Counted from the first letter of the stretch, positions 21,546 to 35,212 are shown. The stretch: 64,000 bases of DNA from Coptis chinensis (GCA_015680905.1 CM027379.1:97391001-97455000); one strand, 5' to 3'. Translations and numbers: made by a program. The notes: generated by a model not told the origin, from the letters alone.

Positions 21546-24304
21546 GAGCGTGGTGACTTCCTGGAACATGGATTTCCAAGAGTGCTTTCCGTTCTGTTTC
21601 ATCCATTTTAGCTATTTGAAATAAAAGTTTTATTTTATAATCAAGTGAGTGATTGAGGGGGGATTGATACTAAAGACATTTTTTTATCAGGAGAACACAT
21701 TCCCGCGACCTCAAAAGTAATACAAATACACACAGTAATATATACCTGAAATGGATTACCAATTTGCCATGAACTTGAATCTACTATGTAAACTACAGAT
21801 AAATAAAGGGAAAAGGAAATGTGAATAACGTACTTTATTAACTTGTAAGTTGTAACTAAGAGTGACAATCGGAATTCTGAAATACATATTAACTTTATAT
21901 ATTGAAACTAATTATATCACCCCACAGGCCCACAATCACCTCCAGGTCCACCAAAAGAGAGAGAATATCCATTGCTCCCTTTAAACCCATAGCGGAATAC
22001 ACTGTAGCAATTAACACTGCTATATATTTTTCCAACTCTTTTCCATTTGGATCTGCCCAAGTATTTGTATGATCAACAATTTCAAGGTTTTTGAAATATG
22101 CAGTCCTACCAGTATTATAAGCTTTAAACTCTCCACTCCCAATAGGAGGACTAGGTCCATTGGGAAGACCTTGTGCTAACCCTCCCCATGCAACATGAGA
22201 CGCACCCCCATCTGATCCTGTTATTAAGGTATTTATCCAGTATCCTACGTTCACATCATTTACTAGTAACCACCAATACCCAGTAACATTGTCCTGCCAC
22301 AGTTGAACAGAAAATTTTGTTAATCATACTAGCATCATAATGACATTATAGGAAATTGTCGATTGTATATATAATTGAAAGGGTTAATTTATTTCTAATA
22401 ACAAGAAAAATATGAACATGCATAAATTTGAAGCTTTACCCTGTAGATATAGAGTTGAATTATATATTGTTGTCCACCGAGAACAGATGTTGGGGTCAAA
22501 ACAGCATCAACGGGATTCTTGTTGTCAATTTGAATGAAGTTGGGAGAACAGAGAAGATTGAAACAATCCCTTTTATTGCCAAATTCCTGAAAATTTGCAC
22601 GATATAGATAGATGGATGATTGTATTATTTCATTGGAATTCAAATAAAAATATGCATACTACTTCACTTACATCCGTTCTCCAAAATATAAATAATCGAG
22701 TAAGGGTATCCTCATACAACTGTGACGAGACCTGTCAAAACGAATAACGTTAAACGCAGGTGAATAAGCCATGTGGAAGGTGGGTGGAAGCAATCTTGAA
22801 GGAAGAAGTAAGAGAGAAGTGAAAGTACCATCCATCCTGCTTGTAAGCTAGTCAGTGAATCACCAGAACCATTTTCGATCCATAATTGAGAAGAACTACT
22901 TTGATTAATTAGCTCCCACGACTACATTATACAAGGAAACAAATCCTTGAATTCCATAAAACTTTGTTGTGACATTATTTAGTGATCTCACAATGGCAAA
23001 CTGCAACATGATGAAATCATAACTACATAAACAATTTTTAATTAGAGCTTCTTAAAGGAGGACTTCAAATAAAAATAGATCATAATAAAGTTGTTTCAGA
23101 CTGTCCACTAACATAAATATGATTAATGATACCAAAAGATACAACAAATTTAGCAGGCATTTTTCGGACAGACTCACATATTTATGAAAGATGATACGAA
23201 CAATTTATGTAGGAGAAGATTTTTCATTAGATCAAAATATTCTAAGTCGTTCTAAATAAAAAAAAATATCAATATGAGTCAACAATAACCCTGGCAATCG
23301 TAAATCATATTACATACCAAACTACCAATGGGATCTAGCTAGCTAAATTGCTAAAAGCCATATCATATCATTGAGTATGAACTGTATACATATAATAAGA
23401 CTAAATGAAAATGCAACCGAAAATTTTCAAATACAATTGTTTTACAGTAATTACACCATTATAGACTTATAGTAATACCATGTAAATTTTCCCAGACATA
23501 TCAGTTTAGAAGGAATTACACCAAAATTTAGTTGGAGAGCTTACATGTTGACCAGGGGATTCCTTTGTTAGCGGATGAACATCCCTACTGTATGATTCTG
23601 AGAATGATTTAGCTCTTACTAAATCTTCTTTCCTTGTCCTTCGAATAGGAACCGTTCCTTCTGGGCAACCAACAGTTGTTAGAGTTGCTCTTAATTGTTT
23701 CTCAGCCAAGGGAGCATCTTTTAATCTCTCTGGAGAGTATGTAGGCTTCGTCTGTATAAATAAATTATATATTTACACTGAATATTGCATAGTCGAAAAC
23801 ATGTTTTTAAAAAAAGGAAATAGCATATGTCAGCATTCTTTAAAAGACTAAGAAGATCTTGGGAAATAATATTCAAGGACATGCGTGTTTAAATCTGTGA
23901 CAATCTGAGGACTGCGTTGTCGTTGCTACCTATGATTCTGGTTCAATCGGAAGTCTGTGCACGGAAGAGCTATCCCACATATATCTATGGTTCTTGGAGA
24001 TTTTGTGTCGCAGACTTTGAGTTACTACTATACGTATATGTGTTTCAATGATGGCATTCTGAATGGATTAGGGACACGAGAATACTCCCTTTTGAAATTG
24101 CATGACTGCTATATGTTGCAGCTTGTCAATTGAAGGAAATGTTATGAAGGTAACAACTAGGGAATGTGACTGGCCACTGTTGCAGTTACCCTGCTGTACT
24201 TTTAGCTAAGAAGTAGAGCTACTTCCAAGTTCCAACTTATGCTTGGATGGCATCCATTCATATCTATTCTCTTGTGCTTTGTTGTAGAATCACTACTATT
24301 ACTA

Positions 24305-24642
24305 GTATATTGCATAGCAGTGGGGGCGAGAGCCTAGAGGGAGAGTGGAGAGGAAGATATTGAAAGGGCGTGGAGAGAGAGAGACGAAGAGAAGAGATGA
24401 GGACAGACAGAAACCAACCAAATCCCATTTTGTCCATGTACCCCCCTCTCAGCCTAGAACGTTCTATATTGCATAGCAGTGGGGGCGTGAGCCTAGAGGG
24501 AGAGTGGAGAGGGAGGAGTGGAGAGGAAGATATTCAAAGGGCGTGGAGAGAGAGAGACGAAGAGAAGAGATGAGGACAGACAGAAACCAACCAAATCCCA
24601 TTTTGTCCACGTACCCCCCTCTCAGCCTAGAACGTTCGCTCC
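24305..24642. repeat. Tandem duplication of ~165 bp in the neprosin intron
   Basis: The blocks from about 24310 and 24468 both run from ATTGCATAGCAGTGGGGGCG to CTCAGCCTAGAACGTTC. The second has a short extra GGAGAGG-type purine stretch. The purine-rich centre makes short chance ORFs in both copies. Nothing coding is recognised. Confidence 0.9.
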
Positions 24643-24731
24643 GCTCACTTAATTATTCTATTGAGGACGACCTCCCTAGTTGGCTTTGGCACACAAATGG
24701 CTATAGGCTTTCTTCTTTCAGTAAAAATAAA

Positions 24732-24957
24732 GGGTTAACTAGTATTACCCCCACTAGATGAGCCAATTAGGATTTCCCTCTCACTAGATGGGGAAATTAG
24801 GGTCTCTCTCCCAAGTAAACAAAAAAAAAAAAAAATCAACTTGGTTTGATAGTGTTTTTTTTTTTTTGTGTGTATTTGGGGGGAGACCCTAATTTTCTAT
24901 CTAGTACGGGGGAAATCCTAATTGGCTCATCTAGTGGGGGGTAATATTCGTTAACCC
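24732..24957. mobile_element. Foldback MITE with 9-bp TSD, Mutator-like
   Basis: The two ends are inverted copies: GGGTTAAC...ATTACCCCC and CACTAGATGAGCCAATTAGG on the left recur as reverse complement on the right, with arms of about 90-95 bp. The centre holds an A-run and a T-run. AAAAATAAA occurs at 24723-24731 and again at 24958-24966, a 9-bp TSD. Long inverted arms, 226-bp size and 9-bp TSD fit a Mutator-type MITE. It lies in intron 2 of the neprosin gene. Confidence 0.85.
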
Positions 24958-26702
24958 AAAAATAAATAAAACTGTTGTATGATGAAAAAACATATATAGG
25001 AGAGCTTGACCGTTTGAAAGCAACTGGCGCCTTTTGCTTTAAATCATTTATGTTGTATGTCTTGGCCAAGTTAATTTTCTTCGTAATTTTGGTCATGCCA
25101 TTTTTGGTTTAAGTCTTTGTACAATTGTACTAATTAGTTGATTAGATTGACACATCAATTAGGCTATTGCTTTGTATATAATTCCCAAACAGGATGCTTG
25201 CCATTTTTCATCATTTAAAATTACTTTGAACTTAAAAGGTGAATTGGCATTCCCAATTCAAACCTGATTTAGTGATTTTTCAAAAGGGAAATTGCGTTGA
25301 AAATTTACAACTGTAGATACAGTGTCGTTGCCAGTTTTGTCCATTAGAGGTTCTTAGACTTCTTAGTTCATGCAAAACATGGCTGTAAACTCGTGTGTTT
25401 TATGATTTTCCAGGTAGGGATGTTTGACCCAATTTTCAATTCCTAAAGTGGGCAGATAGGGGGGAAAACTAACAGTTTCCTAAGCATCTAAGTGCGATAG
25501 ATAAATTTAAAGTGTAACTGACGTACTAATTAACAACCAATCAATAATTATGTTTATCAATTATAAGAGGAATATACAAACCTGAAAAAGTACTATACCT
25601 GAATGTCATGACCCTGGTACAAAGGATGATCCAAAGTTGGCTGTTTTCGGATGTCAATACAGTCATATGTATCACTTTCTTTCGTCTGAGAAAATAAGAG
25701 AGTTATGTCTATCAATCAAAAACAATTTTATCACTCTACTGCTAAAAGTATTTTGTGCGACAAACATTTTTAGGAACTGCAAATGGTTTTGAAAAGTGAT
25801 AGCAATAAGATTATGGAGTACTGAGAGCATCAGCAACGGTGCCTTAAAGCCCATTGAGGGACCGGTTATGTACATAGCCGCAACGTAACTGTTTAGATAG
25901 ATATATTCATATATCTAATACAAAACACAAGAACATCATCAACCTCTATTTAGAAAATATTGTGTTTCTTGAAATTTTTCACACGTACCAGGAAAGAAAA
26001 CGGCATTGATTAAAGTGATGGAATATTGTACAAACGAGTTTAGCGTATTCCCCATACAAATGTGTTCAAATGATGAAAACAATTTTCTGAAAACTAAAGA
26101 TGAATTAATTGACTAATTTCTGTGTTGGATTTAGTGTTTTTACTCCTCAATCATTTGCTTACAAATTGTTATACCTTAACAGTCTTGACTGGTGGTTTAT
26201 TGAGAATCTTGAGCTGTCTCTCGAACTCCAAATCTTCTTCTTCAGAAAAAATTCTCGCACCAACTATATCGTGATTTAAACTGAAGGAAAATACCAACAC
26301 CAGGGAGAAGAGATTAAATAACACCACGAAACGACCCATGTCATGCAAAATCAAACTTTTGTAGGGTACGCAAAATGCTATATAGAAGAAATGTTCGAGT
26401 TAATCTGGAAACAAATCATTGAAATCATGATAAATTAAACGCCAAATCAAGTGTTAATTACACGAAATCAAGATTCATGTCCTGGTCTTTAAAAATCATT
26501 GCACATATGAATCGTTTCCTACTATGATATGCGCCAGGAAATTTTTCCATGTACATATATATGACTACAACTGGGATGTTTTCGAAAATATTTCCTACTA
26601 TAGGCCACGAGTTTGAATGTTAAAACTGTAGGTAAGAAGTAAGATCCCATGCCCTTGATTCTCATTTTGCTCCCTCAGGACTCAGGGAGTCAGGGCAATA
26701 AC

Positions 26703-29700
26703 TTACTTCTTTAGATCAACATTCTGTTCATCAAAGAGAGCTGCACCCTCTTTACCCGTTGAAGTTGATTCCTGGCAGGAGCAGAAGATGAAATATCAAT
26801 CCTGGAGTGACAAGCCAAGCGCCATACATGAACGTTTTTCTCAAGGCCGCATACCTTGAACAGTGTGACGTTCTACCTCTAAGCAGGAGCTGGAAGGTAC
26901 GATTGCATTGACGAGCTCCTCTGCAGGGAAGGCCATTTTCTCTGTAAATGGTTAGATAGGCACATGAGCAAAGTATATGGTGGCACTATTGCTGAGCGGG
27001 TATACTTTCAAAATAGCAACATGAAATTCATATGAGAAAAGGGTACCAATTCCTCGGCTGTTCTTGCTGCTACCAGATTTGTGTGGGGTCTTCATAGCCT
27101 CTCCTCCTCCGAGCCTGTGCATCCGGTGTTGACTGGTTGTCAACAAATATGCTCCAGTCTTTTGATCTAACACCTCGAGGGCAATTTCTCTTTCTTTCTT
27201 CATCTATATTATATCTATCAAAATATTTAGACCGCAGATGGCTCTTAAACTCTCTCCAATGTTTGCTAACCTTTTTGAGGATTTGTTCTTTAAATCTTGC
27301 AGTAACAATATATCGATCCTGCGATAAGAACAATATATTGCAGTAACAATATATCAATAAAAGTGAAACCAAGAAACGGAACTAAAAGTCTAAAACAAAG
27401 AAAAAACTAACAGTGACGCGTTTCCAAATTTGATCAGGCACATCTCGCCACTGCTCATAGGTAATTGGACAGTGTCTCCGCGTTAGCGAACCAAGGTTGC
27501 TGGTGAAGGACACTGAACCTTCTCCCATGGGTTGCCTATAATCATTAAAATAAACCACCTTCTTTTGTTTAAAGGGACCTAAAATAATCAATTACTAATC
27601 TCAGTGTTCAGTGAAAATACAAACATTATTCATACATAATTGCTAGGAAAAAATGATACCAAAATATGTTTTGAACCAAGATCTTCAGATCTGGCTGCAC
27701 TAGGCCTTGAGACCTTTGGTGAGGCACTTTGCTTCTGATGGCTTAAGCTCACACTTCTTTCAGCCTAGAATGTTCCCCCCACAAATATAATCAGGACAAT
27801 AACTATAGACATTTAAACAAATCAATATAAAACTAGAGAATTACCATGGCCTTATTTGTTCTTGCTGCTCCTCGCCTACCATATGTGTGTGGAGTCTTTA
27901 AAGCCTCTCTTGCAGACTTGCCCTTACTGTGACGAGCCTGTGCATTTGGTGTTGACTGGTTGCCGACAAATATGACCCAGTCTTTGTGAGGAACACCTCC
28001 TGGACAGTTTCTGATTCTTTCCAAGTCTGTATCACATTTATCATAATGTTTGGACCGAAGCTTGCTCTTGAACTCTCTCCACTGTTTATTAATTCTTTGA
28101 AAGATTTGAGTTTTGTAGGTCAAAGAGACAGTATAATCATCAAAAAACACTAGATTATAAGAAAGTATAAGGTAATTGGAATGGTAAGGGGTCACACTGA
28201 AAGAAGCCTGAAACAGACCGTAACAAGATTCCATATCATAACCTTGATTTGGTCAGGGACATCCTTCCAGTGCTCATAGGAAATTGGACAGTGTTTTCGC
28301 ATCACTGAACCTAGGTAGCTAACAAAGGATATTGAGCCTTCCCCAACAGGTTGTCCATCACCGTTGAAATGGGCCATTTTCTTTGGCTTGGAGAAACCTA
28401 AGATAACAATAAAAATCAGACAGAAGCCAGAACCTTTCTTTCCAAGCTCTAGAAATCCTCAAACCCCTTGGTATAATGACCTTAGATCTATCAACATCAC
28501 ATCCAGCCACAAGAAGTTTTAAAAAATATATAAATAGAATTAAGAAGCCTTTCAACATGAAAAGGGTGTTGTTGAAGAGGCCATTTATAAGATTCTAGTC
28601 TGTTTGTTTTCTCTTTGCTCCTTAGAAGCTTTGTTGTTTTGTGCTTTATAGATGACATTCTCTATAGCCACAATGCCACACCTCTGCTTCACTCCCTTCT
28701 TTCTAATAAAATTCTGGTTGATCTTAAACTGGTAAACATAGAAAAAGGAATAGAAGCAGAAGGCAATTGTCAAGGTATATGAAAATTGACATAATAGCTT
28801 TCCACTGTTTCCAGGACATGGTATTAAAAAAGTAGAAAAGCTGCACAAGCTCATATGATTCTTCCAATCTTCTCAGTAACAATTTCCTAAAAGATAACTT
28901 TTAGGATTCACAAATTTGTTCAGAGGATTTCCGGAATTAATATCTTCCATGATCAAATGCATACTAAATTGTACAGTTATAATAAACCTAAAAATTCCAT
29001 ACCTAAGAAGTTGAAATGTTAATGGTGTATGAATAGATTTAAGAAATGACACATCTCTGTTCAATGTGAAAGATAAAACAGGTGTCAAACGATGTGTAAA
29101 ACCTCTCCCGAAGCAGTATGACAAATCTAAATAGTCAAAATCCTCATACAACCTTTGTAGCCAACACAAAAAGTAAAAATAATCTCATAAGCTTGATATG
29201 ATGTTAGGCACCATAAGAAGATACACTAAAACACTTTAATCATAGAAGACTAGCTACGCCTGTCCCCTTTATTTACGGTTTAAGCAGAAATGATAAGCGA
29301 ATATTGTTTTTCATAGACTGGAATTGTAAACAAAATCAAGTAAATTGCAGACGACATAAGTATAAAACAAAACTACATAGGCAGAAACACAAACAACCAC
29401 CATGAAAAGGGGAAAGAGCAGTACCTTCAATATCAAAATCCGCAATTTCCACTTCCTCATCATCTTCTTCAGTATACCTATAAAATATAAATACCATCTA
29501 CCTCTTCTTCAATAGTGCTTTCAATGGCATCTACCTCTCCAATTGCAAGCTCTTCTTCACTAGAGCTATCAACTCCATATTCCACTCTCTTCTCTTGTCG
29601 AAAACGCGTATTAACAACACCATTATCTTCACCAACCTTATCACTATTCTTCATTTCCTCTAACCTTTCCACAAGTACTCCTTTCATTTCTTTCAAAACT

Positions 29701-29870
29701 ATTACTAAATCATCACTACAAATCACCCTTCCAACTACAGTTCCATCAACGGTTAACAAAGCTGTATCTTCAGGTTTTTTCCTCTTTCTACTATTACCAT
29801 AAACTAGTTCTTCATCACCTAAATTTCATTTCTTCTGAAATGGAATTCTTTGGCACCTGAGTTGGTGCCT
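26703..29870 (-). pseudogene. PTTA/En-Spm transposase-like gene with two PTTA-type units, degraded
   Basis: Exon-like blocks on the minus strand: an acidic exon 1 from about 29.86 kb to its donor at 29425; 28219-28397; 27845-28141; 27660-27764; 27412-27578; 27047-27318; and possibly 26838-26941 and 26703-26768. The blocks at 28219-28397 (GDGQPVGEGSISFVSYLGSV) and 27845-28141 repeat as 27412-27578 (YRQPMGEGSVSFTSNLGSL) and 27047-27318, so the gene once had two PTTA-type units. The first block is 179 nt, exactly as in the intact relative at 36018-39506. Damage: exon 1 has an AT-rich insertion and stop near 29480, the 28141 acceptor has lost its AG, and 27047-27318 has a 25-nt deletion. The terminal exons are tentative. 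Confidence 0.7.
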
Positions 29871-30174
29871 TGTTTCTTTTCGAAGAACCCCTTTTAAGCA
29901 TTTATCAAGCTGGAAGCTCTATATGTGATATGACTAAGAGATTTCAGTGTAAAGATCAAAAACTTACTGAAGTAGCTTCAACAACATGGTTGCGTCGTTG
30001 TTGTTGTTGTAGTGTTGTTGATTGTGGGTGTGTTGTTGTTGGCTGTGTCGTTATTATTTCTGTTTTAAGCTAATGATTTCCACAGTTGCTGCGAAATCTT
30101 CATTTCTCTCACCCCATTTGGCCCTATACCTAACACATTAGACAACTAGCACTTCCATAATTGGAGTAGCTCTA

Positions 30175-33100
30175 GTATACAACTTAGTTAACGCCCAAGT
30201 ATACAGTAGATAAGAAATCAACTTTGCTGAGGATATACTCATATAGTTCTTGTCAAGGGATTATCTCCAAAATTTGGACCAAATGCACTGATAATCTTCC
30301 AGTCCAAGTGTTTCGTAATACTGTATGTCTAATGAAAAGTTTTATTGGATATGTTGAAAGTGTTTTCCTAGAATATCCCTAAAGGCTATAATCTAAATAC
30401 TAAGAAGACGAGCCCTCGAGTCATTATTGTCTAAGTTTAAAAATCTTGAAAGGTGTGACTAGTTGCTCCAGTCAGTTGGACCAAAACAGGAAAACAAGCA
30501 CAGTTGAGTAAACAAAGGTGGTTATGTTCATCAATGTACAACTTCTACTATGAAGAAATGAGTTCATATGGTTCGCTTTGGCACCAGTCCAATGGAATCT
30601 TCAAATTGCCACTCTCACAACTCCTAATATATCTGTTTAGAAAACATACATAGTCAATCTCAAGTGTCACACAATCCAAGAAACAAAACATGCAGGCCTA
30701 AGATATACCATTAAGCATTTAACACTTGCAAAAGAAAACCACAACAACAATATATCACATCACGGGACGAAACTAGGAATATAAGATTCTCATACCAAAC
30801 TAGGAAGATAGGCGTGCAATAAGCTCTCTCGATCTGCAATCATTAATCCCTGAGAATTCATTTGCTCTCTCAAATCAGCAATTTTCCCATGGGTTGAATG
30901 CTGAGGGAGTTTCTCCCATTGCAGTTGATCAATTTGCACTCTTGGGGAAACCACTTGCTGCCTCAAATCAGCAATCTGCTCCTCAGCAGAAAGCTGCAAT
31001 CTCTGCTCTTCCTGAAGCTGAGAGTCTCTCTCCTGCTGCAGCGGATCAATATGCTCCTTTTGGGAAACCACTTGCTGCCTTAGATTAGCAAGCTGCTCCT
31101 CAGCAGAAAGCCGCAATCTCCTCTCCTCCTGAAGCTGGTCAACCAGAGGGACCAACCTTTGAGAAACTCCTTGCTCCCTTATATCAGCAATTTGCTCCTT
31201 GTCAAGCAGCTGAGGCTCCCGCTGCAGCTGATTAGTTTACTTCATTTGGCAAACCAAATCCCTCCTTGGATCAGCAATCAGTTCCTCAGCACAAAGCGAC
31301 GCTATACTCTCTTCCTGAAGCTGGTCAACCGAAGGAGGTACCGTTTGAGAAACAACTTGCTCCCTTAGATCGGCTATTTGCTCTTCAGCAGAAAGGTGTA
31401 ACATCCTCTCCTGCTGAAGCTGGTCAATGGCAGGTGCGGAATGTAGAAGCGTTGTCTTCGAAACACCAATCCCCAGGCCCCACACAAAGCCCTTTCTTTC
31501 AGGGCCATATACCTTTGCAACAGGATTGTGGTCTACGTCTAAATTGATGCTTGAGGGGTCTCGCTCAGTAATATCTTTTATTTGTTTCTGTTCAAAATAT
31601 AAATTGAACATTAGGAGAAGCATTTGCATTAGTCGGTTAATAGAAGAGATTAAAAATTGTTATACTCACCACTTTGCTTGTGAGTTTCGGTGTTGGACAA
31701 GATCGCATCCTTTCGAGCATGCATAGCTACATATAGATCTGTTGTAGCAAAAGGATTTCCTTTTTTCTGGAATAAAACATGAAAGTACTTTACAAACAGA
31801 AAACACAGGCATACTGGGTGCGGTTCTATACACCCAATAAATGACTACACTGACCGGACTGGTAATACCCGCAAATCGCAAAACTAACAAAGTGGTGGTA
31901 AACTGACCCCAAACCTTGAATTTCGTACTTCTCCATTTAATATTCATGCAAACATCATGGAACAAACAAGAAGATTGTTTCTTATGTTTCTTCTCTCCTT
32001 GAGAATCACAAAATTAAAATGATTCACCTTAAAACCTAAAAGAACTTTTTCCTCTATGCTTCAATTATACACCACACAGTAAAAAGATCTTTTCAACTTA
32101 CACGTCACCTACTCTGATTTCAGTAAGTTTCAAGTTGATACAGAATATACATATTGTGCATGTGTGTTATTTAACAGAAAGAACATTCACCAGAGCCTCT
32201 GCTGTTCTTGCTGCTCCTGTTCTGCCAGATGTGTGAGTGGTCTTCATAGCCTGTCTCGCAAACTTGCCCGCCTTTCGTCGAGCTTGTGCAACCGGTGTTG
32301 ACTGTTTATCAACAAATATCTCCCACACATACTGTCTAACACCTTTTGGACAGTTTGCTTTTCTTTCATCGTCCATATCAAACATATCATAATGTTTGCA
32401 GCGAATGACAGATTTAAAACTCCACCAATAATTATGAATTCTTTGGAGGACTTTTTCTTTGTAAGCGACAGGCACAATATATTTCTCCTGTGGCGAGATC
32501 AAGAGATTTAATAAAGTGCAACTAAACAAGTAAGCATGAACCAAAGAAAACTGAAATGAGTAACAAACTGACAGTGATGGTCTTCCAAAGCATCTCCTTT
32601 GTCTGATCAGGCACATCCAACCACCGGAGGTAAGAAATTGGGCAATATGTTCGCATCATTGAACCTAGGTCATTTACAAATGAAGTAGAACCTTCTCCAA
32701 TAGGTTGTCCATTATGATTAAAATAACCCATCTTCTTTTGCTTCAGTGAACCTTATATACAAAAATTCTAAAGTCAGTAAGATATTCAAAAAAACAGAGG
32801 CATCACAATATATTTTCCAATCTAGATACTTGAAATATATTGGAACCCAAAAAATAAAATTAATGACGACTCTTATCTTGCCAAATTTGGTGCATAGGGT
32901 TTAATGACTAACTAAAATCAGTTGAATAGTACGGATTTTGCACGATCGTACTAAAACTGCACTTCGTTTCATTGCAATGAGAATGGAAACCACAATGTTT
33001 GACTGAACATAAATTAAAGGCACTAATGTAGGCATGTAGCACATAAACACCATACATCATGCAACAGTATCAAACATCCAATGCACATTAAGGGTCGTTA

Positions 33101-34070
33101 CTTGCACCACCCCCACCCCACCCCACCCCCAAACACACAAAAACAGTCACCCACACACCAGACAACTCTGATCACTGATGCAGCAAGGATCCTCACACTT
33201 TAATTCAATCCAATATAACTGGATCCTCAGGCTCTCTTTCAATTCAAAAAATTTGACTGGTATTATTTCACTACTTGATGTTTGCTATAGTTTATGCAAA
33301 ATGACGCTCTCATAAAAAGTATCTGTAATTTCACAGCACAACAATTGTTTATTGCCATTGCCTATTGCTATGGTAGATTGCACAACACAATGAATGTAGA
33401 ACAGAAGCCCAGTGCTTGACCAATATTCTCCAATAGTAAAACTTGCACTCATTGACCTATTCCTATCTTTGCTTGCCAATCTCACCCATCTAGACATCTA
33501 GTACAGTTGGAAATGTTGTGTTCCAACCGTCTCAAGGCCATTCACTAGCCATGTCTTGTAACATTGGCATAAATGAAAATCTCACATACAAGAATCTGGA
33601 CTGGGGATGGCCTTACCAACTTAAAGTTAGTACAAACAAGGACGATTTAAGCTTCAAGAACTTAGCATTGACTTACCCTATACTCAAAACTTATTTAAAA
33701 TGTGTGCCTTAAAAGCATCCAAAACTCAAAACCAGCAAATAAAAGAACAAATAACTTCATACAATGCTAAGAACAAGGCCCAAATGGGACTCCACAACTA
33801 CACATATCACCACAGCATGCAATATAAACCTGTAAATGAAAGTAATAAGATTAAAAGTAAGAAGAACAGCCAAAAGTACCTTCAGTGTCGGGCTCAATGA
33901 TTCCTTGGTCTTGAGCATTCGACACACCAGCCCCATTCTCTTCTCGTTCACACTAGTACTATTATCTTCATTCATTTGTGTCTCTTCCTCAGTCGGTTCG
34001 GCAACCGCATCTTCGATTCTCCTCCCTCACACTAGTACTAATAATATCTTCATTCATTTGTGTCTCTTCT
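30175..34070. repeat. Segmental duplication, left copy
   Basis: This block matches 35213-39180 across exons, introns and 3' flank; offsets of 5.04-5.32 kb vary through small indels. The left boundary is near ACAACTTAGTT; the right one falls inside exon 1 after TTTGTGTCTCTTC, where similarity stops abruptly. Confidence 0.88.
30790..34070 (-). pseudogene. PTTA transposase-like gene, dead segmental duplicate
   Basis: The exons correspond one-to-one to the intact gene at 36018-39506: exon 1 remnant 33880-34070, exon 2 32573-32751 (179 nt), exon 3 32191-32487 (297 nt), exon 4 31670-31766 and exon 5 from 31587 down to about 30800. Exon 1 has lost its 5' part and start codon and has a 7-nt deletion near 33932. 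Exon 4 is 97 instead of 105 nt. Exon 5 has a CAG/CAA-to-TAA-type nonsense codon at about 31237 and a frameshift before its end. Exons 2 and 3 remain open and well conserved, so decay is recent or short products may persist. Confidence 0.85.
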
Positions 34071-35212
34071 TCATTCGATCCCAATATAGGAAACGATGGT
34101 GCTCTATTTGGTTCAACAGAAGCAAGACAAACACAACCTAGTTCAAGGAATTTATCAAATCTTTGAAATTGAAAACCAGCCAATCTGAATTAGATGCAAC
34201 AGCATCTCGAAGTTGGACACCACCATAGCATATAAACAAGTCGGCATCACCTGGTTGACTAGCCTGTACAAGAAAGAGAGAAACCACATTTGATTAAAAG
34301 TAATGGCTCCAATAGGTGCCTTGAAAGCATGGGTATGAACCACTAGGCGACCTTGGATCTCTGTAATCAGATTAACATTCTCCTATACCATGCTTTAACA
34401 AGGAACTATTTCTACTACTCAGTGTTGTTGTTGGACCAGCAGCAAACATTGCTATACTGGATTGATAGCATGGGGCTTTAGTAATGAGAGAAATCTAGAC
34501 CAATATGCGTGCCACTAATGGCTGTTCTGTTCAGAGTACACTTCCACCGAGAAGTTTGTTTCCCTGGGGTCCAAAATATGAAGATATGCAAGGGACCTGT
34601 ATTTTACTTTTATAACAAACATCATAACCATCTTTCCCGTCATTTTAGTAAAATAACAAACACTGGACAGATATTTATGTTGGGGGTGTGTGGACTGACA
34701 TCAATAGTCCCACATCGCCAAGTCATATCACTCCTATCCCAACTAGTAAATCAGGACAGAGGCAAGCATCTCAAAAAACCCTCAACCATGCACTCATAAA
34801 CAAAGGCATATCCGAGTCCCAATAATTCCCATTTGTTCAAAATGCAATTTATACGAAGCAAAGATTGTTCACAACGCAGATATATTAAACAAGTCACACC
34901 AGGAAGGGCTAGTCAATGTGGAGACGACTTGATTAGCAGTCCCTAAGAAAAGCGTCTAGTTGATAGAGAGTCTGGCAGGCAAAGCTTTTTCAATACTGCG
35001 ATACTTTGCGGTGCCAAGCCCAACATTAAATCGAAATACTTGACAATTTGTTGGATATATATTCAATCAGAAATTTCTAGTATATTAAATCGTGTCAATT
35101 TGACAACCTACTCATTGTTGTGATATAAACCCAACACAGTAATAAAGTTACCAGTACTCCAGTGCCATAGTGTTGTTGTTGAAGCTTTTCTTTAGTGCAA
35201 ATGAATCTTCGA
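34071..35212. other. Spacer between the duplicated PTTA loci
   Basis: About 1.1 kb of AT-rich sequence without recognisable coding exons, terminal inverted repeats or similarity to the duplicated blocks. Confidence 0.6.

Larger units (their letters stand above)
21917..26354 (-). pseudogene. Neprosin-family (DUF239) gene, seven exons, two frame breaks
   Basis: Exons on the minus strand with GT-AG borders: 26175-26354, 25599-25685, 23545-23751, 22829-23000, 22672-22731, 22440-22586 and 21917-22293. Exon 1 encodes a signal peptide; the ATG at 26339 (MGRFVVLFNLFSLVLVFSF) fits better than 26354. Exons 2-3 form the neprosin activation peptide (DTYDCIDIRKQPTLDHPLY; GCPEGTVPIRRTRKEDLVRA). Exons 4-7 form the neprosin domain, ending in a Gly-rich tail with SLSFGGPGGDCG. 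Known relatives are secreted prolyl endopeptidases. An extra base near 22908 in exon 4 (172 nt, family phase needs 171) and a lost A in the A-run near 22038 break the frame, so this is a recent pseudogene or carries assembly errors. The total would be about 410 residues, normal for the family. Confidence 0.85.

Noticed and set aside
29870..30073. Plus-strand ORF rich in Cys and Val
   Set aside because: It comes from a GTTGTT-type simple repeat antisense to exon 1 of a degraded PTTA gene.
33100..33135. Runs of C (CCCCACCCC type), possible G-quadruplex on the minus strand
   Set aside because: It is a short simple repeat in an intron of the dead gene copy; the intact copy has a different run, so no conservation.
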